Below are positions 50,900 to 63,228 of a stretch of DNA of 64,000 nucleotides, piece after piece. Numbering within the stretch: position 1 is the stretch's first letter; every line of letters starts with the position of its first letter. The position numbers and the translations under genes were made by a program. A model generated the notes under the pieces. It ran no database searches and was not told the DNA's origin. It worked only from the letters and a program-made list of their open reading frames with translations. Origin of the DNA: Viscum album (lineage: Eukaryota > Streptophyta > Magnoliopsida > Santalales > Viscaceae); contig OY728143.1 in assembly GCA_963277665.1 (NCBI GenBank), positions 538,938,394-539,002,393 of the forward strand, in the 5' to 3' direction.

Positions 50900-52503
50900 T
50901 ATAACGACCCATACTTTACATACATTGTTAATACTTCAAAATTGAAGCACACTTATTACAACAGATGACAAAACCACAATGGACCGTATAGGTATAGTGT
51001 CTTTAGAAACTGGGAAACATAAACAACTGGTTCATAAATCTTCTACAGTGTCTCCCATTTATTTCATCATATCTAGGGTCCCTTTTAGCATATTCTACTT
51101 AATATCCATCTTCCTGACCTGGGGAAAAGAAAACATAAAAGGGTGAGCTCAAATGCTCAGCAAGGGAAAATAAAGGAAATAAAAATCATATCATATCTTT
51201 TTGAAAATCAAAACCTGAAAAAGAGATCATAATATCTTATCATGGAATAAATCATAAAAGTGAAAATGAGATCCCCATAATCATAACATAAGACTTGAAA
51301 CTTTGTGGCATGCACACATAATCATGGAAATCATTTCTTGTTAGCATGACTCATTGCCAAGATTATCTTAGTGGACAAAGTCCCTTTCTGAACCGAGTTC
51401 ACTCCTCGTTTCAGTCCTGTATCACTGAACTGAAATAACCTTCCGTTCCAGCCATGTCTATCTCATGAGATATAAAATCTTTACCCAATGCATTGGAGGT
51501 AGATATAGGTCCCACCCATCTTATAATGAATCCTTTCTTATGTGTGCCACATAATCATAAATCATACAAAATCGCATAACCCATGTAATAAAAAATGGGA
51601 TTCTTAAACAACATGACATAATAAAACAATTCATATAAGATAAAGGAATTCATAAAAATGTTTCCATCACAACATAATCAAATCCATGTAATAATAGGGA
51701 TAAAAACAGAACCCTTAATTATCTTAGATGGAAAATAATTTTGATAAAACACTTGAACTCCATTCTTGAGAAAAATATCCCTTCTTCTTCAAAAAACATT
51801 CTTCCTTTCATAACATGTCATACAACTTTAAAATAAAAGAAGTTGATTAAAAATAAACTTGAAAACTTTTAAAGGAAGCTTCTTGGAAATAATGTTTTAA
51901 AAATCCATTCATGCCGTATAAGATAAAAAAAACATTCTTCGTACTTTTGTCGGAAAAGTCGAAAAGTACCTCGTACGACAAAAGATTCCTTTCATAGATA
52001 TTACTAAAAACTCACCGAAGGGTAAAAATGGATTTAAAAAATTGTAGGTGGATGTAAATAATATTACATATTGATGAAACATTGATGTGGATGATAAAAT
52101 ACAACCCAGTAAATACTTACGAATAAACAATCTTGGATAAAAATGAGATTGTGATATTTCCCTTACCTTAGGTCTGATTTGCTTTGTTCGTGTCCGAAGA
52201 TACTGTATAATGGTTTAAATAATGTTATTGAATTATTACAGAATCATACATATTTATATGATATCATATATGGTCATATTATTAGCTTCTTGTTATTAAT
52301 ATTTCATTGTTACTTGTTACTCGGGTCTTTATAACTTTTTGTTCTTATGCGTGTTTTGTCGAATAAATTCTTATTCTTATCTTTAGGTTATAGATAATTC
52401 ATCTACAGAATGGTATTAGTGTATTATATACCATATTCATTCATTCAATTCATTTATATAATCATTATGAAATGAAGATCATGTAGTACGAGTCGCATCA
52501 CAT

Positions 52504-52718
52504 CGTGGAGACGGTATTCCGTACGTACGCACGAGTGATGATATCGTCCCTATGATCGTGGAATTGTATTGGAGTATATATCTATTATTTAAGTATCAAT
52601 ATTACTTCATAATAATCATATATAGTTACTCATTACACCATTATACTCATCCTTGTAAGGTGATGGTGGAAAATAGATTACACCACGGCGTGGAGACGGT
52701 ATTCCGTACGTACGCACG
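52504..52718. repeat. 30-bp GC-rich direct repeat in T1 LTR
   Basis: Two identical 30-bp copies, 52504-52533 and 52689-52718, 185 bp apart. Each begins CGTGGAGACGGTATTCC and ends in the near-palindromic CGTACGTACGCACG. In the other LTR they recur at about 60846 (one mismatch) and 61031. Confidence 0.92.
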
Positions 52719-53058
52719 CGCGGTGATTTCATTTTTCCGTAGGATGGATAGAAGGTGAATTAGGGTTGTTTCATTTTTATAATAACATATTAGTATGTAA
52801 GTAATACTGATGTTATTACTTTATCATGAAACAACTAAAGAAGAAGAAGTTGAAGAAGAAAGAAATTGAAAAGATCGGTAATTGATATTACCTCTTCTTT
52901 GGAACGCTTCTTTGAATCCTCCACTTAGGGAACTAATATTGGTCTTTGAAGAAGACCAGGACCTCTAGGATTATTCTAGAGAAGTGGAGAGGAGAAAATG
53001 GCAGGGGTTGGCCGAGCTTGAGTGCTCAAATTGGTGTGAGGAGGAGGGGGAGGAGGTG

Positions 53059-53072
53059 CCCTTTTATAAGGG
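53059..53072 (-). promoter_or_regulatory. TATA-like site in the 3' LTR of T1
   Basis: Minus strand CCCTTATAAAAGGG, a TATAAAAG core in a GC-bearing context, followed by a pyrimidine-rich stretch typical of a plant transcription start region. Identical at 61401-61414 in the 5' LTR, which would be the active copy. If this is the promoter, transcription starts about 1.46 kb into the LTR and the transcript carries over 2 kb of LTR before the primer site. Confidence 0.5.
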
Positions 53073-54495
53073 AGGAGAGGGGCACCTTAGGAATATCTCA
53101 AAATATTATTTTATATTAAAGTCAAAATCGGTTTATAATGGTTCCAAAGGGTCTTATTTCGAAGATAAAGTGGGGAAGGGTCTAAATCCTATCAACCAAT
53201 AGGATTTAGACAAGTTTAGGGTATTATTTTAACCTTATCAATTAGATTTAACTCTAAATTAAATAATTTAACTTTTACCATGTCTTTTTGTTTTCTTTCA
53301 CTATATTGTTAATACACTTACTATAACATGCCAAACGAACCCCAAATTGTTTATTATTAATATATATATCCTTATCTAAGTCATTTGGCCGATCCTTAGA
53401 TTTTTAGGAATAAAATAATAATTAATAATATAATATTTGATTTAAAAACTATTTTGTGTCAATTTTGACACTATTTGATATATGATTTTTGTAAAAGTCA
53501 TAACAGAATTATATGTTCGAACCAAGTTGATTAAATAAACACTAATATATCATAGTAACCTCGAAAATTAGTGGAATTCATAAAAAGTCTTAAATTACAT
53601 TTATTTTGGTATTTATATTATCAATTATGTCAATATTTCATTAATAAGATAATTACTCCATCATTTTTGTGTCATATATAAATTAAATTATATGATGTCT
53701 AAAAATTACAAATAAAATACCATCATGTAGGAAATCTTTTTAGCTTTCTAATTAATAATTACAATAGAATTTTATCTTATGTATAACCCCATATTAAAAA
53801 TGAATTACTTATTAAACTTTAATTTTAACTATTTTAACCCTTCTTTAAATAAATTAATAATAAATGTCCTAATCTAATCCAAGTGGGCCTAAATGGTCAT
53901 ATTTTATTCCTAAGTTTGTTTTTGGTTGAATTAAACTTGTCCAATAGAATTAGGACATGTGTTAGGGTAATATTAATATCATATTTACCCTTAGTTACCC
54001 TATTTACTATTAACCGCGGTAAAAATAGTAAAAAGTTACTATTCACCAAAAAAATATTTTTATCTCATTGAACCACATTTTACTTACTGATATCAACCGT
54101 GTCTGTCGGATTTTTGAAATTCCATTCATAGAATCGGTAAAATTATGTTTTATGCAAAATTCAGTTTTTAACCTACCACTTAGTGGTTTCACTATTCATC
54201 ACAAATTGAAAGTTTTCAGAAAAATACCAAAATTTCACCCTAGGCTAATTTCGATATTCTGAGTCAAAAATGAAGTCCATTTTGAAAAATAAAATTTATA
54301 AAATTTCAAAAAGTGGTTATTACTATTCATAACGGCTAGTTTTAATAGCATACTGTTGTTTAGTGAAACTCGGTATTGCGTACGACGCAAGCTATCGAGG
54401 AAGGTCGCGATTGCGTGTAAAGAAAGCCAAGCAAGTGTTGTGTAGAAAAAGATTCCTTTGATAATTCATATAACATAAAAGTCTCGGGTGTTACA

Positions 54496-54510
54496 TTCTA
54501 ACCCCCTTAA
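54496..54510 (-). other. Polypurine tract of T1
   Basis: Minus strand TTAAGGGGGTTAGAA directly before the 3' LTR start TGTAACACC. Confidence 0.85.
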
Positions 54511-54534
54511 AAAGAATTTCGCCCTCGAAATTCG

Positions 54535-55479
54535 TCACTTTGTAACAAACAGATGAGGATACTTCTCCCTCATCATATCCTCAAGCTCCCATTTAGCTTC
54601 TTCAAGTTGGTGGTTCCTCCAAAAAAATTTCACCAATCGAGTGGTCTTGTTTCGTAGGACTTTTTCACTACAATCCAGAATCTCTATCGGCTGTTCTTCA
54701 TAAGAAAGATCTTGCTCCAGCGGTACAACTTCTGAGCTGAGTACATGTGAAGGATCTGGTATGTACTTTCTCAGGTGAGATACATGGAACACATCGTGAA
54801 CTTGAGAGAGATTCGGTGGAAGCGCCAATCGGTAAGCTACCTTCCCAACACGATCCAGTATTTCGAAAGGACCGATATATCTAGGGCTCAACTTCCCCTT
54901 CTTTCCAAATCTCATAACCCTCTTCCAGGGAGATATTCGTAAGAACACTTTATCACCCACTTCAATCTCTAGGTCTTTTCTTCGGTTGTCGGCATAACTT
55001 TTCTGTCGACTCTGAGCTGCTCTTATGTGTTGTTGAATAGATCTGACCTTTTCTGCCATTTCATCAACGAGATCAGGTCCTAATAGCTTTCTTTCCCCAA
55101 CTTCATCCCAGCAAGTTGGAGTCCTGCATTTCTTTCCATAGAGAGCTTCATAAGGAGCCATCTGAATACTTGAGTGAAAGCTATTATTATAAGAAAATTC
55201 TACCAAAGGTAGGTGTTGATCCCAACCTCCTTTGAAATCCATAGAGAAAGCTCTCAACATATCTTCTAGGGTTTGAATTGTTCTCTCAGACTGACCGTCT
55301 GTCTGGGGATGATAAGCAGTGCTGAAACTCAACTCTGTATCCAGAGTATGCTGAAGACTTCGCCAGAACATCGAGGTAAATCTCGGATCCCGATCAGATA
55401 TAATAGAAAGTGGTACTCCATGCAATCTTACCACTTCCTTTACATATATCCTGGCAAGCTGATCTAGAGAGAAATCCTC
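54535..55479 (-). pseudogene. Integrase second half and chromodomain of T1, downstream of a stop
   Basis: In the same frame as the upstream polyprotein but cut from it by TGA at 55480-55482. The 299 residues after the first downstream Met contain SIISDRDPRFTSMFW (catalytic Asp14), FSTAYHPQTDGQSERTIQTL (catalytic Glu50, exactly 35 residues after Asp14), PLVEFSYNNSFHSSI, the GPF motif (188-190: SPRYIGPFEIL), VAYRLALPP, VHDVFHVSHLRKYIPDP and a chromodomain-like tail (about 248-296: RLVKFFWRNHQLEEAKWE, MREKYPHLF). It ends with TGA at 54535, 25 bp before the polypurine tract. Everything needed is present apart from the stop; translation would need readthrough. Confidence 0.92.
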
Positions 55480-58400
55480 TCAAATAGGAATGAAGTGTGC
55501 AGACTTTGTAAGACGATCAACTATGACCCAGATAGCATTATTGCCTTTGGATGTTTTAGGAAGTCCTGTGACAAAGTCCATAGTGATGTTTTCCCATTTC
55601 CATTCGGGTATGGGTAATGGTTGTAACATCCCCTTAGACTTATGTCTCTCAGCTTTAACTTGTTGACAAACCAAGCATCGAGAGACATATTCAGCAACAT
55701 CTCTTTTCATGCCATCCCACCAGAAGTACTCTTTCAAGTCCCTATACATCTTCGTGCTTCCAAGATGAATAGAGAATGAAGAACTGTGAGCCTCATCCAG
55801 CAGCTCCTTCTTTAATTCGGGGATGGGAGGAACACAAACCCGATTCCTGAACATTATTATCCCATCACAATCAAGGTTGAATTCAGGAACATTTCTCACC
55901 TTCTTTTGTAACTCGACATCTTCTTTCTGTGCCTCTTTAATCTTCACATGTATAGATGGTTGAACATTCATTTGAGAAAGATAAGATTTTTCCCCTTCCA
56001 TTATAATTCCAAGATCCATCCTTTGTAAATCCATAAATATTGGATCTTTTGTGATCCTCATCATGGATAAACTAGCATGGTCTTGTCGACTTAATGCATC
56101 TACCACCTTGTTTGCTTTTCCAGGGTGGTAATGGATTGAGCTGTCATAATCCTTAATCAGCTCCAACCATCTTCTTTGACGCATATTCAACTCCTTTTGT
56201 GTGAAAATATTCTTTAAACTTTTATGATCAGTATAAATATCACACCTTTCACCATAAAGGTAATCCCTCCAAATCTTTAATGAAAAGATTACCGCAACCA
56301 ACTCCAAATCATGTGTTGGGTAATTTTGCTCGTGGATTTTCAACTGTCGTGAGGCATAAGCTATCACCATTTCATTTTGCATAAGAACACACCCCAATCC
56401 CTTCTTGGATGCATCACTGTAGATCACAAAACTTTCTCCACTACAAGGCAGTGTGAGCACAGGTGCACTGGATAACCTTCTTTTCAACTCCTTGAAATTC
56501 TCTTCACATTCCTCTGTCCAGACAAACATAACTCCTTTCCGAGTCAACTTGGTGATTGGATTAGATAATCGTGAAAAATCTTTTACAAAACGTCGATAAT
56601 ATCCAGCCAAACCAAGAAAACTTCGGATCTCAGTTACTGTTTTTGGTCTCGACCATCTTTCGATAACCTCTGTTTTTGCTGGATCCACAGATATTCCCTC
56701 TTTTGAGATTATATGACCCAAAAATTCAACTTTTTGAAGCCAAAATTCACACTTGGTAAATTTGGCATAAAGCTTCTCCTTTCTCAGGGTCTCTAATATA
56801 ATTCTCAAGTGATCTTCATGCTCTTCCTTTCTCTTTGAATAGACAAGAATATCGTCTATAAAGACTACCACAAATTGATCAAGATAGTCTCTAAAGACTC
56901 TATTCATTAGATCCATGAAGATAGCAGGGGCATTAGTAAGACCAAATGGCATCACTATAAATTCATAGTGTCCATACCTTATACGGAAAGCCGTCTTTGG
57001 TATATCCTCCCTTTTGACCCTTAATTGATGATACCCTGAACGAAGATCAATCTTGGAAAAGTATTGAGCTCCGCGTAGTTGGTCAAATAAGTCATCAATG
57101 CATGGGAGAGGATATTTGTTCTTGATAGTGATCTTGTTAAGTTCTCGATAATCAATGCAGAGTCTCATTGATCCATCTTTCTTCTTAACAAATAGAACAG
57201 GTGCTCCCCAAGGTGACGCACTGGGGCGTATGAATCCCTTATCAAGATTATCTTGGAGTTGCTTCTTCAATTCCTGCAACTCAATTGGGGCCATTCTATA
57301 AGTTGTCTTTGAAATAGGCAAAGCACCCGGTACGAGTTCTATTGAAAACTCAACTTCACGATTTGGTGGAAGACCCGGTAATTCCTCCGGAAAGACATCA
57401 TCAAACTCCCGTACAATGGGCATATTCTTAATCGTGAGTTTCTCACCAACCATTTGAGATAAATAACCTTCATTTAGTGGAATCAATACCCATAAGATGG
57501 AAGAAATTTCCACTGGAAGGTTATGTTCATCCTTGCATTGATATATGATCGTAGATTGATCTGGAATATGTAATGTGACTTCCCTTCTTTGGCAATTGAT
57601 ATGTGCTCCATGTAGAGAAAGCCAATCCATGCCAAGAATCACATCAAATTCCACTAAAGGAAGGATCACAAGATTTGCAGGATGCACTTTCCCACAAACT
57701 TCGATCGGAGAAGAATTATAAACTTCTGATGCGACTGTTGTGCCATTAGGTGTTGTCACAGCTAACTCAACATCTAATTGTTGAGGTAATACGGTGATAC
57801 CCTTAGAAAATTCTTTAGAAATAAAAGAGTGGGTGGATCCAGAATCAAATAAAACATTTGCTACTTTAGAGTGGATGGTAAGTGTACCTTTCACCACTTC
57901 GTTATCGTACTCCACATCGCTGATAGAAATTGCATGTGACTTTCCTTTGTCTTTAGCCTTAAGATTTTGTTGACGTCGACCATCATCATCAACCCTTGGA
58001 TTTGGGCATTGATTGGCATAATGCCCCATCTCCTTGCACTTGAAAAATTGAAGTGTAGTAGGTTCATTCTGTGTATCCCTTCCTTTGTTTGCGTCATTAG
58101 ACATCTTCTTCCCATTATCACGGCATTCAAATGCCCGATGACCTTCTTTTCCATATTTAAAACATTTTCTTGTCCCTTTAAGACAACTCCCTCCATGTTT
58201 CTTTCCACACTTTGAGAATAAGGGAATGTTCATCTTCTTTTCAGTGTGCTCTTTAGAGTTTCCTTTGAATTCCATCTTCCTCTTCTTATCAAACCCATGC
58301 GACTGATGGGTTACTCCAATCTCCATCTCGACTTTGAGAGCACATCTAACGATTTCCTCGTAGCTATTGAAGTCCCTTATGGCTAACGCCCTTCGAAGAC

Positions 58401-59016
58401 TTGGTTTTAAGCCACTAAAGAATCGATCGATCTTACTCTCAGGTTGGATAATAATACCAGAAGCGTACCTTGCAAGTCTTGTAAAATTTGCTTTATAGGT
58501 ACTAACAGATTCATCATCCCTTTGCTTCAGTTCAAGGAACTCTTTCTCCATCTTTGTCCGGAGAATACGAGGGAAGTACTTATTGAAAAATAAGTTCTTG
58601 AACTCGTCCCATTCCATAGACTCAATTTCATCCCTTTGCCTCGTATTCTTAACAATATTCCACCATTGATCAGCATCTCCTTCCAAACGATACACTGCTA
58701 GGATGACTTTATCATGTTCAGAACATTGAAGAACTGAAAATATCTTTTCAGTAGTACTAATCCATTGTTCAGCAGCTAATGGATCAGTAGACCCACTAAA
58801 AGAAGGTGGACGCTGCCTCATGAAGGATTCAACAGAATGTTGCTCCCTCCTTTGCTCGTTTGTAAATCCTGCATGATTCATAGCTTGATAAAGTTGTGTG
58901 AGCATGGCTACAAGATTTTGCATTCCAGCTCCCATATCATTTGGTTGCTCAGGGGGACAATCATTGCATTGCCCATCGCATTCCGCATTAACACGGTTCC
59001 TTCGGGTTCTAGCCAT
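55480..59016 (-). CDS. Gag-Pol polyprotein of T1 (Ty3/gypsy), ends early inside integrase
   Basis: 1178 residues in one frame. Gag: Retrotrans_gag region about 65-230 ([33 protein letters not shown]). Zinc-knuckle cluster about 266-338, with cysteines replaced in three modules ([41 protein letters not shown]). Protease: [12 protein letters not shown] (Asp391) and [23 protein letters not shown] (Asp657) and FIDDILVYS (Asp721, Asp722), intact. RNase H: Asp868, Glu905 and Asp930 visible. Integrase: HHCC zinc site (His1077, His1084, Cys1114, Cys1117) and MDFVTGLP (Asp1147). It stops at TGA after AHFIPI, between the first and second catalytic Asp of integrase. The stop stands where related proteins have Arg, so CGA to TGA is likely. 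The start Met lies 222 bp after the 5' LTR edge and suits MARTRRN-type Gag starts. Confidence 0.95.
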   Translation of the reverse strand: MARTRRNRVNAECDGQCNDCPPEQPNDMGAGMQNLVAMLTQLYQAMNHAGFTNEQRREQHSVESFMRQRPPSFSGSTDPLAAEQWISTTEKIFSVLQCSEHDKVILAVYRLEGDADQWWNIVKNTRQRDEIESMEWDEFKNLFFNKYFPRILRTKMEKEFLELKQRDDESVSTYKANFTRLARYASGIIIQPESKIDRFFSGLKPSLRRALAIRDFNSYEEIVRCALKVEMEIGVTHQSHGFDKKRKMEFKGNSKEHTEKKMNIPLFSKCGKKHGGSCLKGTRKCFKYGKEGHRAFECRDNGKKMSNDANKGRDTQNEPTTLQFFKCKEMGHYANQCPNPRVDDDGRRQQNLKAKDKGKSHAISISDVEYDNEVVKGTLTIHSKVANVLFDSGSTHSFISKEFSKGITVLPQQLDVELAVTTPNGTTVASEVYNSSPIEVCGKVHPANLVILPLVEFDVILGMDWLSLHGAHINCQRREVTLHIPDQSTIIYQCKDEHNLPVEISSILWVLIPLNEGYLSQMVGEKLTIKNMPIVREFDDVFPEELPGLPPNREVEFSIELVPGALPISKTTYRMAPIELQELKKQLQDNLDKGFIRPSASPWGAPVLFVKKKDGSMRLCIDYRELNKITIKNKYPLPCIDDLFDQLRGAQYFSKIDLRSGYHQLRVKREDIPKTAFRIRYGHYEFIVMPFGLTNAPAIFMDLMNRVFRDYLDQFVVVFIDDILVYSKRKEEHEDHLRIILETLRKEKLYAKFTKCEFWLQKVEFLGHIISKEGISVDPAKTEVIERWSRPKTVTEIRSFLGLAGYYRRFVKDFSRLSNPITKLTRKGVMFVWTEECEENFKELKRRLSSAPVLTLPCSGESFVIYSDASKKGLGCVLMQNEMVIAYASRQLKIHEQNYPTHDLELVAVIFSLKIWRDYLYGERCDIYTDHKSLKNIFTQKELNMRQRRWLELIKDYDSSIHYHPGKANKVVDALSRQDHASLSMMRITKDPIFMDLQRMDLGIIMEGEKSYLSQMNVQPSIHVKIKEAQKEDVELQKKVRNVPEFNLDCDGIIMFRNRVCVPPIPELKKELLDEAHSSSFSIHLGSTKMYRDLKEYFWWDGMKRDVAEYVSRCLVCQQVKAERHKSKGMLQPLPIPEWKWENITMDFVTGLPKTSKGNNAIWVIVDRLTKSAHFIPI

Positions 59017-59240
59017 TGACTAAAACCAAGAAGAATAGTGTGAGAAACACTAATTATAATAGGAAAACCACATAATTCAAGAATAAAATTTTCTTGCTTA
59101 AGGTCTTATCCTAGGTTATTAAAGGACATTTCTAAAACACTAAGATTGTGTTCTATGCTTAGACTTATCCTTAGGGTTCTTACTAAGGCTTTCACATCCT
59201 AGTTTCCAAAGGTTGACTATACCTTTCCTCTGATACCAAC
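59017..59240 (-). other. Leader of T1 between primer site and gag
   Basis: About 224 bp without coding content, carrying the primer site at its upstream end. Length is usual for this lineage. Confidence 0.8.
59228..59238 (-). other. Primer binding site of T1 (initiator-Met tRNA)
   Basis: Minus strand TGGTATCAGAG, a perfect match to the plant initiator-Met tRNA 3' end complement, two bases inside the 5' LTR edge. Confidence 0.92.
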
Positions 59241-62200
59241 TATAACGACCCATACTTTACATACATTGTTAATACTTCAAAATTGAAGCACACTTATTAC
59301 AACATATGACAAAACCACAAAGGACTGTATATGTATAGTGTCTTTAGAAACTGGGAAACATAAACAACTGGTTCATAAATCTTCTACAGTGTCTCCCATT
59401 TATTTCATCATATCTAGGGTCCCTTTTAGCATATTCTACTTAATATCCATCTTCCTGACCTGGGGAAAAGAAAACATAAAATGGTGAGCTCAAATGCTCA
59501 GCAAGGGCAAATAAAGGAAATAAAAATCATATCATATCTTTGTGAAAATCAAAACCTGCAAAAGAGATCATAATATCTTATCATGGAATAAATCATAAAA
59601 GTGAAAATGAGATCCCCATAATCATAACATAAGACTTGAAACTTTGTGGCATGCACACATAATCATGGAAATCATTTCCTGTTAGTCATGACTCATTGCC
59701 AAGACTATCTTAGTGGACAAAGTCCCTTTCTGAACCGAGTTCACTCCTCGTTTCAGTCCTGTATCACTGAACCGAAATAACCTTCCGTTCCAGCCATGTC
59801 TATCTCATGAGATATAAAATCTTTACCCAATGCATTGGAGGGATATATAGGTCCCACCCATCTTATAATTAATCCTTTCTTATGTGTGCCACATAATCAT
59901 AAATCATACATCATCGCATAACCCATGTAATAAAAAATGGGATTCTTAAACAACATGACATCATAAAACAATTCATATAAGATAAAGGAATTCATAAAAA
60001 TGTTTCCATCACAACATAATCAAATCAATGTAATAATAGGGATAAAAACACAACCCTTTATTATCTTAGATGGAAAATAATTTTGATAAAACACTTGAAC
60101 TCCATTCTTGAGAAAAATATCCTTTCTTCTTCAAAAAACATTTTTCCTTTCATAACATGTCATACAACTTTAAAATAAAAGAAGTTGATTAAAAATAAAC
60201 TTGAAAACTTTTAAAGGAAGCTTCTTGGAAATAATGTTTTAAAAATCCATTCATGCCGTATAAGTTTAAAAAAACATTCTTCGTACTTTTGTCGGAAAAG
60301 TCAAAAAGTACCTCGTACGACAAAAGATTCCTTTCATAGATATTACTAAAAACTCACCGAAGGGTAAAAATGGATTTAAAAAATTGTAGGTGGATGGAAA
60401 TAATATTACATATTGATGAAACATGGATGTGGATGATAAAATACACCCCAGTAAATACTTACGAATAAACAATCTCGGATAAAAATGAGATTGTGATATT
60501 TCCCTTACCTTAGGTCCGATTTGCTTTGTTCGTGTCTGAAGCTCCTGTATAATGGTTTAAATAATGTTATTGACTTATTCCAGAATCATACATATTGATA
60601 TGATATCATATATGGTCATATTATTAGCTTCTTGATAATAATATTTCATTGTTACTTGTTACACGGGTCTTTATAACTTTTTGTTCTTATGCGTGTTTTG
60701 TCGAATAAATTCATATTCTTATCTTTAGGTTAAAGATAATTCATTTAAAGAATGGTATTAGTGTAGTATATAACATATTCTTTCATTCAATTCATTTATA
60801 TAATCATTATGAAATGAAGATCATGTAGAACGAGTCGCATCACATCGTGGAGACGATATTCCGTACGTACGCACGAGTGATGATATCGTCCCTATGATCG
60901 TGGAATTGTATTGGAGTATATATATATTATTTCAGTATCAATATTACTTCATAATAATCATATATAGTTACTCATTACACCATTATACCCATCCTTGTAA
61001 GGTGATGGTGGAAAATAGATTACACCACGGCGTGGAGACGGTATTCCGTACGTACGCACGCGCGGTGATTTCATTTTTCCGTAGGATGGATAGAAGGTGA
61101 ATTAGGGTTGTTTCATATTTATAATAACATATCAGTATGTAATTAATTCTGATGTTATAACTTTATCATGAAACAACTAAAGAAGAAGAAGTTGAAGAAG
61201 AAAGAAATTGAAAAGATCGGTAATTGATATTACCTCTTCTTTGGAACGCTTCTTTGAATCCTCCACTTAGGGAACTAATATTGGTCTTTGAAGAAGACCA
61301 GGACCTCTAGGATTATTCTAGGGAAGTGGAGAGGAGAAACTTGCAGGGGTTGGCCGAGCTTGAGTTCTCAAATTGGTGTGAGGAGGAGGGGGAGGAGGTT
61401 CCCTTTTATAAGGGAGGAGAGGGGCACCTTAGGAATATCTCAAAATATTATTTTATATTAAAGTCAAAATCGGTTTATAATGGTTCCAAAGGGTCTTATT
61501 TTGAAGATAAAGTGGGGAAGGGTCGCAATCCTATCAACCAATAGGATTTAGACAATTTTAGGGTATTATTTTAACCTTATCAATTAGATTTAACTCTAAA
61601 TTAAATAATTTAACTTTTACCATGTCTTTTTGTTTTCTTTCACTATATGGTTAATACACCTACTATAACATGCCAAACGAACCCCAAATTGTTTATTATT
61701 AATATATATATCCTTATCTATGTCATTTGGCCGAACCTTAGATTTTTAGGAATAAAATAATAATTAATAATATAATATTTTATTTAAAAACAATTTTTTG
61801 TCAATTTTGACACTATTTGATATATGATTTTTGTAAAAGTCATAACAGAATTATATGTTCGAACCAAGTTGATTTAATCAACAATAATATATCATAGTAA
61901 CCTAGAAAATTAGTGGAATTCATAAAAAGTATTAAATTACATTTATTTTGGTATTTATATTATCAATTAGGTCAATATTTCATTAATAAGATAATTACTG
62001 CATCATCTTTGTGTCATATATAAATTAAATTATTTGATGTCTAAAAATTACAAATAAAATACCATAATGTAGGAAATCGTATTATCTTTCTAATGAATAT
62101 TTACAATCGAATTTATCTTATGTATAACCCCATATTAAAAATTATTTACTTATTAAACTTTAATTTTAACTATTTTAACCCTTCTTTAAATAAATTAATA

Positions 62201-62836
62201 ATAAATGTCCTAATCTAATCCAAGTGAGCCTAAATGGTCATATTTTATTCCTAAGTTTGTTTTTGATCGAATTAAACTTGTCCAATAGAATTAGGACATG
62301 TGTTAGGGTAATATTAATATCATATTTACCCTTAGTTACCCTATTTACTATTAACCGCGGTAAAAATATTAAAAGTTACTATTCACCAAAAAAATATTTT
62401 TATCTCATTGAACCACATTTTACTTACTGATATCAACCGTGTCTGTTGGATTTTTGAAATTCCATTCACAGAAGCGGTAAAATTAAGTTTTATGCAAAAT
62501 TCAGTTTTTAACCTACCACTTAGTGGTTTCACTATTCATCAAAAATTGAAAGTTTTCAGAAAAATACCAAAATTTCACCCTAGGCTAATTTCGATATTCT
62601 GAGTCCAAAAATGAAGTCCATTTTGAAAAATAAAATTTATAAAATTTCAAAAAGTGGTTATTACTATTCATAACGGCTAGTTTTAATAGGATATTGTTGT
62701 TTAGTGAAACTCGGTATTGCGTACGACGCAAGATATCGAGGAAGGTCGCGATTGCATGTAAAGAAAGCCAAGCAAGTGTTGTGTAGAAAAAGATTCCTTT
62801 GATGATTCATATAACATAAAAGTCTCGGTTGTTACA
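59241..62836 (-). repeat. 5' LTR of T1 (3596 bp)
   Basis: Minus-strand start TGTAACAACCGAGACTTT at 62836, end GGGTCGTTATA at 59241. Same length as the 3' LTR, with scattered substitutions and a few compensating single-base indels (for example an extra T at about 59695). It carries the TATA-like site (61401-61414) that would drive transcription. Confidence 0.95.
61401..61414 (-). promoter_or_regulatory. TATA-like site in the 5' LTR of T1
   Basis: CCCTTATAAAAGGG on the minus strand, unchanged from the other LTR although flanking bases differ. Lies about 1.43 kb from the LTR start, close to the TATA-like site of the old G1 LTR. Confidence 0.5.
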
Positions 62837-62841
62837 TAGTA
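62837..62841. repeat. Target-site duplication TAGTA, right of T1
   Basis: Pairs with 50895-50899. Confidence 0.88.
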
Positions 62842-63228
62842 AAAAAAAATTTCACCTAAATATGTGTACATTACAAACACCCATCCTCACCATGTATCAC
62901 TCAAAAAAAATTCATCGAGGAAAAAAATATAATATAAATCAAATCCAAGATGGGATAACACACTTATTTACTTCATTTTTTCATCTCTAACAACCCAATA
63001 TCATTCTTACAGTCCCTCCCAACACTTCTATATATAAATAAACCATTTAACATCCCACCCTGACACACCTATGCCACCAAATTACATATTACCTGAACAC
63101 AGATGATCTATCACATCTAATCACTCCACTACGATATTGGTGAACTTTTGACTTCTGGCCATCACGGCTCAAGAATGTCCTTATCATCTCATGGATGATG
63201 TATCGTGGTTGAGATGGTACCCATCTGT
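62842..63228 (-). repeat. Right (5') LTR of G2, part 2
   Basis: Continuation of 50393-50894 after T1. Clear similarity to about 33.0-33.26 kb of the left G2 LTR (CTTATCATCTCATGGATGATG at about 63179 versus CTTATCATCTCTATGATGATGG at about 33208). Cut off at 63229 by another LTR. Confidence 0.6.

Larger units (their letters stand above)
50900..54495 (-). repeat. 3' LTR of T1 (3596 bp)
   Basis: On the minus strand it starts TGTAACACCCGAGACTTT at 54495 and ends GGGTCGTTATA at 50900. Contains a 30-bp GC-rich direct repeat (52504-52533 and 52689-52718), a related palindrome (54371-54392), a conserved 9-bp inverted repeat CTTTTGTCG/CGACAAAAG (51944-51952, 51976-51984) and a TATA-like site. Short frames at 51909-54262 recur in both LTRs only because the LTRs are near-identical. 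Confidence 0.95.
50900..62836 (-). mobile_element. Young, nearly intact Ty3/gypsy chromovirus T1 (Tekay/Del-like)
   Basis: An 11.94-kb minus-strand element. Both LTRs measure 3596 bp and the interior is 4745 bp. It has a perfect 11-base primer site, one gag-pol frame, a polypurine tract and a perfect 5-bp target duplication. Very long LTRs with a C-terminal chromodomain fit the Tekay/Del lineage. In about 330 bp compared near 52.5-52.8 kb versus 60.8-61.2 kb I count about nine mismatches, so insertion is recent compared with everything around it. It lies in the right LTR of G2. Confidence 0.95.

Noticed and set aside
51909..54262. Short open frames present twice, in both T1 LTRs
   Set aside because: Duplicated only because the LTRs are recent copies; lengths are those expected by chance.
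57891..58215. 105-codon minus-strand and 82-codon plus-strand frames within T1 gag
   Set aside because: Other-frame shadows of the intact Gag-Pol frame.
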